DNA of 53,106 nt from Alphaproteobacteria bacterium. GTDB taxonomy: Bacteria > Pseudomonadota > Alphaproteobacteria > Acetobacterales > Acetobacteraceae. Numbering within the stretch: position 1 is the stretch's first letter; each line of letters begins with the position of its first letter. Below are positions 25,074 through 35,605 of the stretch, piece by piece. The translations under genes and the position numbers were made by a program. Under the pieces are notes generated by a model that saw only the letters and a list, made by a program, of their open reading frames with translations, had not been told where the DNA came from and ran no database searches. The stretch lies in the NCBI GenBank assembly GCA_017307285.1, contig JAFKFI010000101.1:1-53106 (forward strand), written 5' to 3'.

Positions 25074-25211
25074 TTGGCCAAAACAAAGACCAGAAGCAAA
25101 AAACGACACAGGGAGCGGGACGTATGCCGACAGGGCAGCGCGTCCAAGGCTGCGCGAACGGGAAACGTCGACGGGCCATGAGGCCATGACGGGCGGCGAG
25201 ACGCCCGCCCC

Positions 25212-26063
25212 ATGAGCATCGGGCTCTCCGACCCGCCGGACTTGCGGTTCCTTCCGGCTGACTCGGTACCTTTGTCGCAAGCTCCGGAGATCCTTACCGT
25301 GGCCGGCGTCTCGAAGAGATTCGGTGGCGTGACGGCGGTCCGCGACGTCTCCCTCGCGATACCGCAGGGCGCCATCGTCTCCGTCATCGGCCCGAACGGC
25401 GCAGGCAAGACGTCATTGGTCAACATGATCTCGGGCTTCTATCGCCCGAGCACGGGGCGGATCGCGCTGGAGGGGCGGGAGATCACCCGGAAGCGACCGC
25501 ACCAGATCGCCTCGCTCGGCATCGCTCGCACCTTCCAGAACATCGCTTTGTTCAGCGGCTTGTCAGTGCTCGACAACATCATGCTCGGCCGCCACGTCCA
25601 CATGCGCTCGGGCGTCCTGTCGAGCGTGATCTACTGGGGTCTCGCACAGCGCGAGGAGGTGGCACACCGCGAGCGCTGCGAGGAGATCATCGACTTTCTG
25701 AAATTGCAGGATCTGCGCAAGCAGCCGAGCGGCTCGCTCGCCTACGGCTTGCGCAAACGTGTCGAGCTGGGCCGCGCGCTGGCACTCGAACCGAGATTGC
25801 TGCTGCTCGACGAGCCGATGGGCGGAATGAATCAAGAGGAGAAGGAGGACATGACCCGCTTCATCCTCGACGTGAACCAGGAACGCGGCGTCACGCTGCT
25901 GCTCGTCGAGCACGACATGGGCGTGGTCATGGACATCTCCGACGAGGTGATCGTGCTCGATCGCGGCCGCCGGATCGCGGCTGGCCGTCCGGATGTCGTG
26001 CAGGCCGACCCGGCGGTGATCGCCGCCTATCTCGGCACCAAGGCGGGGAGTGCTCCGCCATGA
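25212..26063 (+). CDS. livG: ABC transporter ATP-binding protein LivG (operon B)
   Basis: 283 residues, about 35 longer at the N-terminus than usual LivG; the ATPase domain starts at ILTVAGVSKRFGGV. Walker [10 protein letters not shown], the LivG-type signature YGLRKRVELGRAL, Walker B LLLLDEPMGGMNQ and LLVEHDMGVV are present. An unrelated leader (SDPPDLRFLPADSV) suggests either a true extension or a later start. First gene of operon B, joined to the acyl-CoA synthetase by an ATGA overlap. Confidence 0.92.
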   Translation: MSIGLSDPPDLRFLPADSVPLSQAPEILTVAGVSKRFGGVTAVRDVSLAIPQGAIVSVIGPNGAGKTSLVNMISGFYRPSTGRIALEGREITRKRPHQIASLGIARTFQNIALFSGLSVLDNIMLGRHVHMRSGVLSSVIYWGLAQREEVAHRERCEEIIDFLKLQDLRKQPSGSLAYGLRKRVELGRALALEPRLLLLDEPMGGMNQEEKEDMTRFILDVNQERGVTLLLVEHDMGVVMDISDEVIVLDRGRRIAAGRPDVVQADPAVIAAYLGTKAGSAPP

Positions 26064-27985
26064 GCGCGGAAGCGATCACCCTGCCGGGACTGCTGCGGCG
26101 CAACGCCCGCGAGCGGGGCGCGCAACCGGCGATCCGCGAGAAGGATCGCGGTATTTGGCAAACCTGGAGTTGGCGCGCGTATTTCGAGCACGTGCGCGAC
26201 TTCGCCGCGGGCCTCGCCGCCGAAGGCTTCCGCCGCGGCGACAAGCTCGCGGTGATCGGGGACAACCGCCCGCGACTCTATGCGGCACAACTCGCGGCGC
26301 AGGCGTTGGGCGGAGTCGCCGTGCCGGTCTACCAGGATTCCATCGCCGACGAGCTCGCCTACGTGCTGGCCCATGCCGAGATCGCCGTCGTCGTGGCCGA
26401 GGACCAGGAGCAGGTCGACAAGCTTCTCTCGCTGCGCGATCGGCTGCCGGATCTCAGGCGGCTCGTCTACGAGGACCCGCGCGGCATGTACGACTACCAG
26501 GATTCTCAGCTGGTCGCGTTCTCCGCGGTCGAAGCGGCCGGGCAGGCGCGGCTCGCGCGCGACGCGGACTTCGTGGACCGCGAGATCGATCAGGGTGCCG
26601 CTACCGATGTCGCCCTGATGGCCTACACCTCGGGCACCACCGGCGCGCCCAAGGGTGTGATGATCACACATCGCAACATGATGGCGGTGTCCGAGATATT
26701 CGCCCGCGCCGAGCACGTCGGACCCAGCGACGAGTATTTGTCGTATCTGCCGATGGCGTGGCTCGGCGACTCCGTGTTCAGCCTCGGGCTCAATCTCTGC
26801 GCCTGTGTAACGACGAGTTGCCCCGAAAGTCCGGAGACGGTGCAGCGCGACCTGCGGGAGCTCGGCCCGACGGGATTGATCGCCCCGCCGCGCATCTGGG
26901 AGAACATGCTCAGCACCCTGACGGTGAAGGCGGCAGACGCCTCCGCATTGAAGCTGCACACGTTCCACCTGTTCCGCCGTATCGCCGAACAACGCGAGCT
27001 ACTGCGATCCGAAAACAGATCGGTACCCCTCATGCTCCGGCTGGGCTGCGCGCTCGGTGAGTTCCTGGTCTACCGCCCCGTGCGCGACCAACTCGGACTC
27101 GCTCGGACGCGCGCCTGCTACAACGGCGGCGCGCCGCTCGGGGCGGAGACGTTCCGCTTCTTTCGCGGCATGGGGGTCAATCTCAAGCAGATCTATGGCG
27201 CGACCGAGGCCACCGCGCTGGTGGCCTGTCAGCTCGACGGTGAGGCCGATCCGAACAGCGTCGGCCGGGCGCTGCCGGGCCTCGACATCCGCATCGCCGA
27301 TGACGGCGAGGTGCAGGTCCACACGCCGGGCTCCTTCGCCGGCTACTACAAGCAGGACGACGCGACGCAGGGCGCCTTTACCGCCGATGGATGGTTGCGC
27401 ATGGGCGATGCGGGATTCGTCGACAAGCGCGGCCACCTCGTCGTCATCGACCGTGCCCGGGACGTCGGCAAGCTGCTGGCGGGCGAGGCGTTCGCGCCGC
27501 AATTCATCGAGAACAAGCTGAAATTCAGCCCGTTTGTCCGCGAGGCGGTCGCGTTCGGCGACCGGCGCCCGTTTGTCGCGGCGATGATCTCGATCGACCC
27601 CGCGACGGTCGGCAATTGGGCTGAGCGCCGCGGCCTCGCCTACACCAGCTACATGGATCTCACCCGCAAGGACGAGGTGATCGCGCTGATCGGCCAGGAG
27701 GTCGCACGCTGCAACGCGACCCTGCCGCCGGCGCAGCAGGTCCGACGATTCCTGCTGCTCGCCAAGGAACTCGATGCCGACGATGCCGAGATGACTCGCA
27801 CCCGCAAGGTCCGCCGCCGCTTCGTGGCGGAGAAATACGCCGCCGTGATCGATGCGTTCTACGGCGGGGCGGCGACCGTCGAAACCATCGTGGAAATCAC
27901 CTACGAGGATGGCCGCAAGGCACAGGTGAGCAACGTCACCGCGATCCAGGACGCGGCGGCCGAGCTCGTGCGCGAGGCCGCCTAG
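26060..27985 (+). CDS. AMP-binding acyl-CoA synthetase encoded within Liv operon B
   Basis: 641 residues with P-loop YTSGTTGAPKG near residue 189 and IYGATEATAL. The hinge region is DRARDVGKLLAGEAFAPQFI instead of the common TAGGKN form seen in operon A's enzyme, and WLRMGD replaces WLRTGD. My recollection is that this hinge variant marks a subfamily regularly found inside Liv operons, so it is not decay. A C-terminal tail (VEITYEDGRKAQVSNVTAIQ) extends beyond the standard enzyme. It activates an imported acid to its CoA ester. Wedged between livG (4-nt overlap) and livH (11-nt gap). Confidence 0.9.
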   Translation: MSAEAITLPGLLRRNARERGAQPAIREKDRGIWQTWSWRAYFEHVRDFAAGLAAEGFRRGDKLAVIGDNRPRLYAAQLAAQALGGVAVPVYQDSIADELAYVLAHAEIAVVVAEDQEQVDKLLSLRDRLPDLRRLVYEDPRGMYDYQDSQLVAFSAVEAAGQARLARDADFVDREIDQGAATDVALMAYTSGTTGAPKGVMITHRNMMAVSEIFARAEHVGPSDEYLSYLPMAWLGDSVFSLGLNLCACVTTSCPESPETVQRDLRELGPTGLIAPPRIWENMLSTLTVKAADASALKLHTFHLFRRIAEQRELLRSENRSVPLMLRLGCALGEFLVYRPVRDQLGLARTRACYNGGAPLGAETFRFFRGMGVNLKQIYGATEATALVACQLDGEADPNSVGRALPGLDIRIADDGEVQVHTPGSFAGYYKQDDATQGAFTADGWLRMGDAGFVDKRGHLVVIDRARDVGKLLAGEAFAPQFIENKLKFSPFVREAVAFGDRRPFVAAMISIDPATVGNWAERRGLAYTSYMDLTRKDEVIALIGQEVARCNATLPPAQQVRRFLLLAKELDADDAEMTRTRKVRRRFVAEKYAAVIDAFYGGAATVETIVEITYEDGRKAQVSNVTAIQDAAAELVREAA

Positions 27986-27996
27986 GCGGCGCCGGT

Positions 27997-28884
27997 ATGG
28001 ACCTCGATTTCACCCTGCTCCTCGTCATCAACGGCATTCTCATCGGCCTGATGTACGCGTTGATCGCGCTCGGCTTCGTGCTCGTCTACAAGGCGACCGA
28101 CGCGATCAATTTCGCGCAGGGCGAGTTCGTCATGGCACCGGCGATCGTCGCCGCCGTGGTTGCAGGCGCGGCCCAGAGTTTCTGGCTCGGGGTCGCGGTC
28201 GCAGTGGGCGCTATGATCGCATTCAGTTTCCTGCTCGAACGCGCGGTGCTGCGCCCGCTGCTCGGCCGGCCGGTGGTCGCCGTCATCATGGCGACCATCG
28301 GTCTCGCGGCAGTGTTGCGCGGCCTCGTGCCGATGATCTTCGGCGCCGAGACGCGCGCGCTCACCTTGCCGATCGGCGACGAGCCGGTGCGGATCGGCGC
28401 ATTGTCGCTGCAGCCCGCGCAGCTCGCCGGCGCCTGCGTCGCGGTGCTCTGCCTTGTCGTGTTCACCTGGTTCTTTCGCGCGAGCCGCACGGGTATCGCG
28501 ATGCGCGCGATGGCCGACGACCAACAGGTCGCGACGGCAATGGGCATCAATGTCGAGCGCTACTTCGCGCTCGCCTGGGCGATGGCGGGGATCGTCTCGG
28601 CACTCGGCGGCGTGATGTGGGGCGCGATGCTGGGTGTCGACGTGCAGCTCGCGCTGGTCGGGCTGAAGGTGTTTCCCGTGGTGATCCTGGGCGGCCTCGA
28701 CTCGATTGGCGGCGCCGTCGTGGGCGGCTTGATCGTGGGCGTGGTCGAGAACCTCGCCTCCGGCTATCTCGACCCATATGTCGGCGGCGGCACGAAGGAT
28801 TTCGCGCCATATGTGCTGATGATCCTAGTGCTCATGGTGCGCCCGTACGGCATCTTCGGCACGCGCCGGATCGAGCGGGTGTAG
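27997..28884 (+). CDS. livH: Branched-chain amino acid-type ABC permease LivH (operon B)
   Basis: 295 residues, with LLVINGILIGLMYALIALGF and DAINFAQGEFVM at the N-terminus and LGGLDSIGGAVVGGLIVGVV at the C-terminal coupling loop, all LivH hallmarks, across about eight membrane helices. Forms the inner membrane channel with LivM. livM follows after 4 nt. Confidence 0.93.
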   Translation: MDLDFTLLLVINGILIGLMYALIALGFVLVYKATDAINFAQGEFVMAPAIVAAVVAGAAQSFWLGVAVAVGAMIAFSFLLERAVLRPLLGRPVVAVIMATIGLAAVLRGLVPMIFGAETRALTLPIGDEPVRIGALSLQPAQLAGACVAVLCLVVFTWFFRASRTGIAMRAMADDQQVATAMGINVERYFALAWAMAGIVSALGGVMWGAMLGVDVQLALVGLKVFPVVILGGLDSIGGAVVGGLIVGVVENLASGYLDPYVGGGTKDFAPYVLMILVLMVRPYGIFGTRRIERV

Positions 28885-28888
28885 CGCG

Positions 28889-29956
28889 ATGTTCCATCGC
28901 GAGGCGGGCGTCTTCAAGACCACCTACACCGCCGACATGGCGCTCTACCCACTGCCAGTCGCGCAGAAGGCGGTCGGCGCGATGGTGGTGCTGCTGGTCT
29001 TCGTGGCACCATCGCTGCTCGGCGAATACTGGCTGTCGCAGCTCAATCTCATCTGCATCGCCGTGGTCGGCGCGCTCGGCCTGAACATCCTCGTGGGGTA
29101 CACGGGGCAAATCTCGATCGGCCACGGCGCCTTCATGTCGGTCGGCGCTTACACCGCCGCCAATCTCGCCGTGCGCTTCGGCCTGCCGTTCTGGCTGACC
29201 TTGCCGGCAGGTGGACTGATGGCGGCGCTGGTCGGCGCCGTGGTCGGCGTGCCGAGCCTGCGCATCAAAGGTTTGTACCTCGCGATTGCCACCCTAGCGG
29301 CCCAGCTCATAATCGAGTGGACGATCAACCACGTCCCCTGGATCTCGGGCGGCATCCAAAGCTCGATCCAGGTGCCGCGGCCCGAGATATTCGGGCATCG
29401 ACTGGAGACGCAGCGACAGCTCTACTTCCTGATGCTGTTCTGCGCCGCTCTCGCGGTGGTCGCGACGCTGAACCTCGCGCGCAGTCGCCTGGGCCGCGCC
29501 TTCGTCGCCGTGCGCGATCAGGACATCGCCGCCGAGATCACTGGCATCAACATCTTCCGCGCCAAGCTGACAGCCTTCGCCATCTCCTCCTTCTACGCCG
29601 GTGTCACCGGGGTGCTGTACACCTACTATCTCGGCATCGCTAATTACGAGCAGTTCCAGATCGACGTCTCGATCGACTATCTCGCCATGATCATTATTGG
29701 CGGTCTCGGCTCCGTGCTCGGCTCCATCTTCGGCGCGGTATTCGTCACCTTGCTGCCGATCCTCATTCGTCTCGTGATGCAGAGCGCGGGCGGCATCTTT
29801 GTCTCGCAGGACGTGCTCGACAACGTGATCCCGCATCTGCGTCTGGCGATCTTCGGGCTCGCCATCATCGTCTTCCTGGTCGCCGAACCGGAGGGCCTGA
29901 ACCGGCTTTGGCGCAACGTGCGCAATTACTTTCGCTATTGGCCATTCTCCTATTGA
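28889..29956 (+). CDS. livM: Branched-chain amino acid-type ABC permease LivM (operon B)
   Basis: 355 residues with GLNILVGYTGQISIGHGAFM, GVPSLRIKGLYLAIATLAAQ and IIGGLGSVLGSIFGAVFV, the three usual LivM landmarks, over nine or ten hydrophobic helices. The N-terminal KTTYTADMALYP segment is shared in form with the LivM of operon A. The binding protein follows after 31 nt with its own ribosome site. Confidence 0.93.
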   Translation: MFHREAGVFKTTYTADMALYPLPVAQKAVGAMVVLLVFVAPSLLGEYWLSQLNLICIAVVGALGLNILVGYTGQISIGHGAFMSVGAYTAANLAVRFGLPFWLTLPAGGLMAALVGAVVGVPSLRIKGLYLAIATLAAQLIIEWTINHVPWISGGIQSSIQVPRPEIFGHRLETQRQLYFLMLFCAALAVVATLNLARSRLGRAFVAVRDQDIAAEITGINIFRAKLTAFAISSFYAGVTGVLYTYYLGIANYEQFQIDVSIDYLAMIIIGGLGSVLGSIFGAVFVTLLPILIRLVMQSAGGIFVSQDVLDNVIPHLRLAIFGLAIIVFLVAEPEGLNRLWRNVRNYFRYWPFSY

Positions 29957-29987
29957 GCGCAGTGCCTGCAACGAACGGGAGGGAACA

Positions 29988-31243
29988 ATGAACAATCCAA
30001 CCGACTACCGCCTCGCCGCGCTGGCGGCAGTACTGGCCGGAGCGCTCGCGGCAGCGCCGCAGGCGAGCGCGCAACAGAAGGAGTTGGTGATTGGCCAGCA
30101 ATGCGACCGCACCGGTCCCACCGAGAACGTCGGCGTGTTCATGTGCCCCGGCATCCACGACTACGTGGACCTCGTCAACAGCAAGGGCGGCGTCGAGGGC
30201 TACAAGATCAAGCTTATCGACATCGACAATCAATACAAAGTGCCAGCCGGCGTGGAGGCGTATCAGCGCGAGAAGCAGGCCGGCGCCGTGACGATGGGTG
30301 TCTACGGAACCCCGATCGTCGAGGCGCTGGCGCAGCAATGCACGACCGACAAGATGTCCTGCACCACGCCCGGCTTCGGCATCGGTGCGTCGGCGGACGG
30401 ACAGCGCTATCCGTATATCTTCCCCCTCGCCGCCAGCTATTGGTCGCAAGCCGCCGGCGCGGTGCAGTACGCGAAGGACCAGCTCGGCGGCAGCCTCAAG
30501 GGCAAGAAGATCGCCTATCTCATGTACGACAATCCCGCCGGCCGCGAGCCGCTGCCGGTCCTCAAGGATCTTGCCACCAGCGAGGGCTATGAGCTGAAGG
30601 TATTCGCGGTGCCGCCGCCGGGCCTCGACGTCACCTCGCAGGCGCTCGATATCGCGCAGCGCTTCCGGGCTGATTTCGTCATCGCCCATGTGTTCGGCCG
30701 CTCGCCAGCCGTGGCAATCAAGGCGCTGAAGGGCAACGGCTACCCGCTGCGCAAGGTGGTCGGCCTGGTCTGGGCGTCGGCGGAGGCGGACATCGAGGCG
30801 GCCGGCGGCTTCGGCGTGGCGGAGGGCTACAACACGATGCAATTCGCCGGCGTCGGCAGCGATTATCCAGTGAACAAGGAAATCGTCGCGATGTACGCGA
30901 AGGAGGGCAAGCCGCCGTCGAAGGAGATGAAGTCCACCGTCTACTACAATCGCGGCATCGCCTGGGGCGCGCTGGAAGTCGAGGCGATCAGGAATGCGAT
31001 CAAGGCCAAGAATGGCGGTGTGCCAAGCAGCGATGACGTAAAGCGCGGCTTCGAGCAGATCCACGATTTCACTTTGGGCGGCCTGCTGCCGCCGCTCAAG
31101 GTGACGCCGGAGGACCACGAAGGTGGCGGTTTTGTACAGATCTGGCAGGTCAAGGGCGGCAAGTTGGTACGCCAGACCGATTGGTTCCATGCCTTCCCCG
31201 AGGTGGTGAAGAAGCAGGTGATGGCGTCGGCGAACAAATCCTG

Positions 31244-31244
<1 letters not shown>
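29988..31244 (+). CDS. Liv-type ABC substrate-binding protein (operon B)
   Basis: 418 residues with a signal peptide to about PQASAQQKE. The body is a Peripla_BP_6-type binding protein (ELVIGQQCDRTGPTENVGVF, VNSKGGVEGYKIKLIDIDNQ). The sequence is not close to the operon A pair, so the ligands probably differ. Four Cys are present in the mature part (in QQCDRTG, FMCPGI, QQCTTD and MSCTTPG), which could form disulfides. GGGAGGGAACA precedes the ATG. The stop overlaps the livF start by one base (TGATG). Confidence 0.92.
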
Positions 31245-32092
<848 letters not shown>

Positions 32093-32110
32093 GCAGGCGA
32101 GAAGCACCCG

Positions 32111-33319
32111 ATGACCGAACACTTCGACGCACTCGAGACCCGTTCGCCTGAGGAACGCGAGCGCGCACTTCTGGTAGCTCTCCCGGCGCAAGTGGCTCAT
32201 GCCAAGGCCAATGCACCGTTTTACGGACGACTCCTCGCGGACGTGGACCCGGATACGATCACCAGCCGCGCCGCTCTCGCCCGGCTGCCGGTGACGCGCA
32301 AATCAGAGCTGTTGGAAACTCAGAGAGCCAACCCGCCACTCGGTGGATTTCTCGCGGCGCAGCTGTCGCAGGTGGCGCATGTCTATATGTCGCCGGGCCC
32401 GATCTTCGAGGTGGACACCGCCGCCGCTGACCATCAGGGTGCGGCTCGTGCGATGTACGCGGCGGGCTTCCGTGCCGGCGACATCGTGGCCGGCATGATG
32501 ATGGATGCGAGTGCGCGCGCGCTCGGCTGCGTGGTCGTGCCGGGCGGCGTCGGCAACACCGAATTGCAGCTCGACGCGATCGCGGCGATCCGGCCGAGCG
32601 GCTATGTCGGCACACCCTCGTTCCTGAAAATCCTCCTGGATCGCGCGGCGGAGCAAGGACGAGATGTGTCGTCGCTGCGTCGCGCCCTGGTCGGCGCCGA
32701 GGCCCTGCCCGCCGTGCTGCGCGAAGGGTTTCGCGCGCGCGGAGTATCTGTCTTGCAGTGCTACGGTACCGCCGATCTCGGCATCATCGCCTATGAGAGC
32801 GATGCGCTCGAAGGCATGATCGTCGACGAGAGCATCTTGCTGGAAATCGTGCGGCCCGGCACCGGCGAGCCCGTCGGCGAAGGCGAAGTCGGCGAGGTGG
32901 TCGTTACCACCTTCAACCGGGCCTACCCGCTGTTGCGTTTCGCGACCGGCGACTTGTCGGCGATCCAGCCGGGGCAAAGCCCGTGCGGGCGAACCAACAT
33001 CCGTATTCGCGGATGGATGGGCCGCGCCGATCAGCGCACGAAGGTGCGAGGCATGTTTGTCGACCCGGCACAGGTCGCGGCGGTAGCGAAGCGCCATCCT
33101 GAGCTGGGCCGCGTGCGGTTCGTCGTGGATTGGGTCGACCAGGCCGACGTGATGCTCGTGAAGGCTGAAGCCACGCGGCCCGCATCCGAACTCGCCCGCG
33201 CCGTGGAAGCGACCGTGCAGGCGCTCTGCAAAGTGCGCGGAGCGGTGGAGCTGGTCCCTCCCGGCACGTTGCCGAACGACGGCAAGGTGATCGACGATAT
33301 CCGCAAGATTGAGGCCTGA
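32111..33319 (+). CDS. Phenylacetate-CoA ligase-like AMP-dependent ligase, with a probable internal deletion
   Basis: 402 residues, PaaK-type adenylating ligase: FYGRLLADVD near the start, SPGPIFE (95-101), PGGVGNTELQLDAI, QCYGTADLGIIAYES and the C-terminal RGWMGRADQRTKVRGMFVDP. It would convert an aryl or acyl carboxylate to its CoA ester. At residues 121-134 it reads RAGDIVAGMMMDAS, whereas relatives, as I recall them, carry about eleven more residues (a Phe-Ser-Tyr-His-Leu-Thr-Pro stretch) between the Val and the Gly. The reading frame is kept. The loss would hit a conserved region, so the enzyme may be inactive or changed. It sits between livF and the amidohydrolases. Confidence 0.82.
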   Translation: MTEHFDALETRSPEERERALLVALPAQVAHAKANAPFYGRLLADVDPDTITSRAALARLPVTRKSELLETQRANPPLGGFLAAQLSQVAHVYMSPGPIFEVDTAAADHQGAARAMYAAGFRAGDIVAGMMMDASARALGCVVVPGGVGNTELQLDAIAAIRPSGYVGTPSFLKILLDRAAEQGRDVSSLRRALVGAEALPAVLREGFRARGVSVLQCYGTADLGIIAYESDALEGMIVDESILLEIVRPGTGEPVGEGEVGEVVVTTFNRAYPLLRFATGDLSAIQPGQSPCGRTNIRIRGWMGRADQRTKVRGMFVDPAQVAAVAKRHPELGRVRFVVDWVDQADVMLVKAEATRPASELARAVEATVQALCKVRGAVELVPPGTLPNDGKVIDDIRKIEA

Positions 33320-33389
33320 GCCGCCAGACTGGTGCGGGCCGCATCAGCGGCCTATCGTCGAATGCAGCTCGGCCTGCAAGGAGTTGGCG

Positions 33390-34460
33390 ATGACCACGCG
33401 CGACCTAGGCGTGATCGACTGCGATATCCATCCCTCGGTGCCCGGCATCAAGGCGCTGCTGCCCTACATGGACCCGGTTTGGCAGGAAGCCTTCGTGCTT
33501 CGTGGCATCGATGGGCTGGAAATGCAGAGCTACCCGCCGGGTGCGCCGATCACTTGCCGGCCGGACTGGCGCGAGGCTGGCGTCAAGCCAGGCACCGACC
33601 TTGGCGCGATGCAACGCCAGTCGCTCGATCCGCTCAATACCCGCGCCGCGATCTGCAACGTGTTGTATGGCGGACAGGTCGCCGTGAGCGAGACGATGGG
33701 GGCCGCGATCTGCTCCGCGATCAACAACTGGCTCGTCGAGCACTGGCTCGATCAAGATAGCCGCTTGCGTGCGTCCATCGTGGTCCCCGCGCAAGCGCCG
33801 CTGCTCGCCGCCGAGGAGATCGAGCGTCGCGCCTCCGATCGCCGCTTCGTGCAAGTGCTGATGCCAGTCGCCTGCGAGATGATGCTAGGCCGCAGCTATT
33901 ACTGGCCGATCTGGGAAGCCGCCACGCGCCACCACCTGCCGATCGGGCTGCACGCGGGCAGCATGTATCGCTACACGCCCACCGCGAGCGGCTGGCCGTC
34001 GCATTTCCTGCACGATTACGTGGCACAGTCGCAGACCTTCGAGGATCAGCTGCTGAGCCTCGTCACCAACGGCGTTTTCGCCAAGTTTCCCGAGTTGCGC
34101 GTGGTGCTGATCGAATCGGGCGTCACCTGGCTGCCGGGCTTCCTCTGGCGCGCGATCAAGACTTGGCGCGGCGTGCGCGCCGAGGTGCCCTGGGTGCGGC
34201 AGTCGCCGGCCGAAATCATCCGCGACCGCGTGCGCTTGACCGCGCAGCCGATCGACGCGCCGCCTGACGCAAGATCGCTCGACCGCGTGATGAACCAGAT
34301 CGGCTCCGATCAAATGCTACTGTTCGCCAGCGACTACCCGCACTGGCAGTTCGACGGCGACGACCCGTTGCCGCCCGGCCTCAACCCAGACCTCATCCGC
34401 CGGATGCGGATGGAAAATCCACTGGCAACCTACCCCCGCCTGAAGGAGATTCTGCAATGA
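33390..34460 (+). CDS. Amidohydrolase family 2 metal-dependent hydrolase/decarboxylase, copy 1
   Basis: 356 residues from ATG 33390 behind AAGGAGTTGGCG. It opens with GVIDCDIHPSVPG, the Asp-x-His metal motif of the ACMSD/amidohydrolase_2 TIM barrels; further metal-site residues lie in IGLHAGSMYR and FASDYPHWQFDGDDP. Members hydrolyse or decarboxylate small aromatic or cyclic acids. It is coupled by an ATGA overlap to a paralogue, so the two may form a heteromer or act in sequence. The reaction is not assignable from sequence. Confidence 0.9.
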   Translation: MTTRDLGVIDCDIHPSVPGIKALLPYMDPVWQEAFVLRGIDGLEMQSYPPGAPITCRPDWREAGVKPGTDLGAMQRQSLDPLNTRAAICNVLYGGQVAVSETMGAAICSAINNWLVEHWLDQDSRLRASIVVPAQAPLLAAEEIERRASDRRFVQVLMPVACEMMLGRSYYWPIWEAATRHHLPIGLHAGSMYRYTPTASGWPSHFLHDYVAQSQTFEDQLLSLVTNGVFAKFPELRVVLIESGVTWLPGFLWRAIKTWRGVRAEVPWVRQSPAEIIRDRVRLTAQPIDAPPDARSLDRVMNQIGSDQMLLFASDYPHWQFDGDDPLPPGLNPDLIRRMRMENPLATYPRLKEILQ

Positions 34461-35563
34461 GCGTCACCGCGCCAGAGTTGCAGCCCTCGGCCGATGTCGG
34501 GGCAAAGCTCGGCATCATCGACTGCGACATCCACCCGTACTTCAAAACGCCGCGCGACCTCGATCCATTCCTCTCGGCGCGCTGGCGGCAATATGTTCAG
34601 GAATACGCCTATTTCGTCTGCGGACCGTACGCGAACCGCGGCACCTATCCGCGCTTCGCGCCGAACACCTCGCGCCGCGACGCGTGGCCACCGGGCGGTG
34701 GACTGCCAGGCTCCGACGTCCCTTTCATGCGCGAGCAACTGCTCGACGCCTTCAACATCAGCCACGGCGTGCTGGAGCCCCTGCTCGGCGGCAACGTCGC
34801 GCGCAATCTCGACGCGGCGGCGGCGCTGTCTACGGCGATGAACGACTGGCAGGCCGCCGCGTTCGTCGATATCGAGCCGCGGCTGCGCGCCTCCATCCTG
34901 GTGCCACAGGATGACGCCGAGGCATCGGTCAAGGAGATCGAGAAGCGCGCCGGGGATTGGCGGTTCGCGCAAATTCAGCTCGGCTCAAAAACCAGCGAAC
35001 CGCTCGGCCGCCGCCGGTATTGGCCGATCTTCGCCGCCGCGCAGGCGAACGGGTTGTCGATCGGCCTGCATGTCGGCGGTACCCAGAGCAGCGCGCCCTC
35101 CGCCAGCGGCTGGCCGCAATACTACATCGAGGACCACCACGTGCTGGTCCACTCGATGCAGAACCAGGCGGCGAGCCTGATCCTCGAAGGCGTGTTCGAG
35201 GCGTTTCCGCACCTGAAGATCGTGCTGATCGAGGGCGGCTTCGCCTGGGGGCCGACGCTTGCATGGAGGCTCGACAATCACTGGAAGAAAATGCGTTCAG
35301 AGGTACCGCAACTCAAGCGTCCGCCGTCGGAGTACATGCGCTCAAACCTGTGGTTCGCCACCCAGCCAGTGGAGGAGCCGGAGAACCCGGAGGACCTGCG
35401 GCAAGTCTTCGAGTGGATCGGCTGGGACCGCATCCTCTATTCCAGCGACTACCCGCACTGGGACTTCGACGATCCCCGCTTCGCATTCCGCATCAAGCTG
35501 ACGGACGAGCAGGAGCGGATGATCTTTCGCGACAACGCGAAGCAGGTCTACGCCTTTCGTTGA
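34457..35563 (+). CDS. Amidohydrolase family 2 metal-dependent hydrolase/decarboxylase, copy 2
   Basis: 368 residues. GIIDCDIHPYFKTPRDLDPF carries the metal Asp-x-His motif after a 17-residue leader; IGLHVGGTQS and SSDYPHWDFDDPRF supply the later metal and substrate residues. The same architecture as copy 1 but clearly diverged, with a longer N-terminal region (YFVCGPYANRGTYPRFAPN). Last gene of operon B, ending 42 nt before the convergent TPP enzyme gene with a hairpin in between. Confidence 0.9.
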   Translation: MSVTAPELQPSADVGAKLGIIDCDIHPYFKTPRDLDPFLSARWRQYVQEYAYFVCGPYANRGTYPRFAPNTSRRDAWPPGGGLPGSDVPFMREQLLDAFNISHGVLEPLLGGNVARNLDAAAALSTAMNDWQAAAFVDIEPRLRASILVPQDDAEASVKEIEKRAGDWRFAQIQLGSKTSEPLGRRRYWPIFAAAQANGLSIGLHVGGTQSSAPSASGWPQYYIEDHHVLVHSMQNQAASLILEGVFEAFPHLKIVLIEGGFAWGPTLAWRLDNHWKKMRSEVPQLKRPPSEYMRSNLWFATQPVEEPENPEDLRQVFEWIGWDRILYSSDYPHWDFDDPRFAFRIKLTDEQERMIFRDNAKQVYAFR

Positions 35564-35569
35564 CATGCC

Positions 35570-35591
35570 GGCCGCCCCTGCAGGAGCGGCC
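35570..35591. terminator. Hairpin between convergent operons
   Basis: GGCCGC and GCGGCC arms enclose CCCTGCAGGA, itself partly self-complementary, in the 42-nt gap between the copy 2 amidohydrolase and the TPP enzyme gene. There is no T run. Confidence 0.4.
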
Positions 35592-35605
35592 AGACTGTCA
35601 TTCGT

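Noticed and set aside
26060-27985. Decayed acyl-CoA synthetase because the hinge motif differs
   Set aside because: The P-loop and the other motifs are intact, and the altered hinge appears to be a subfamily trait.
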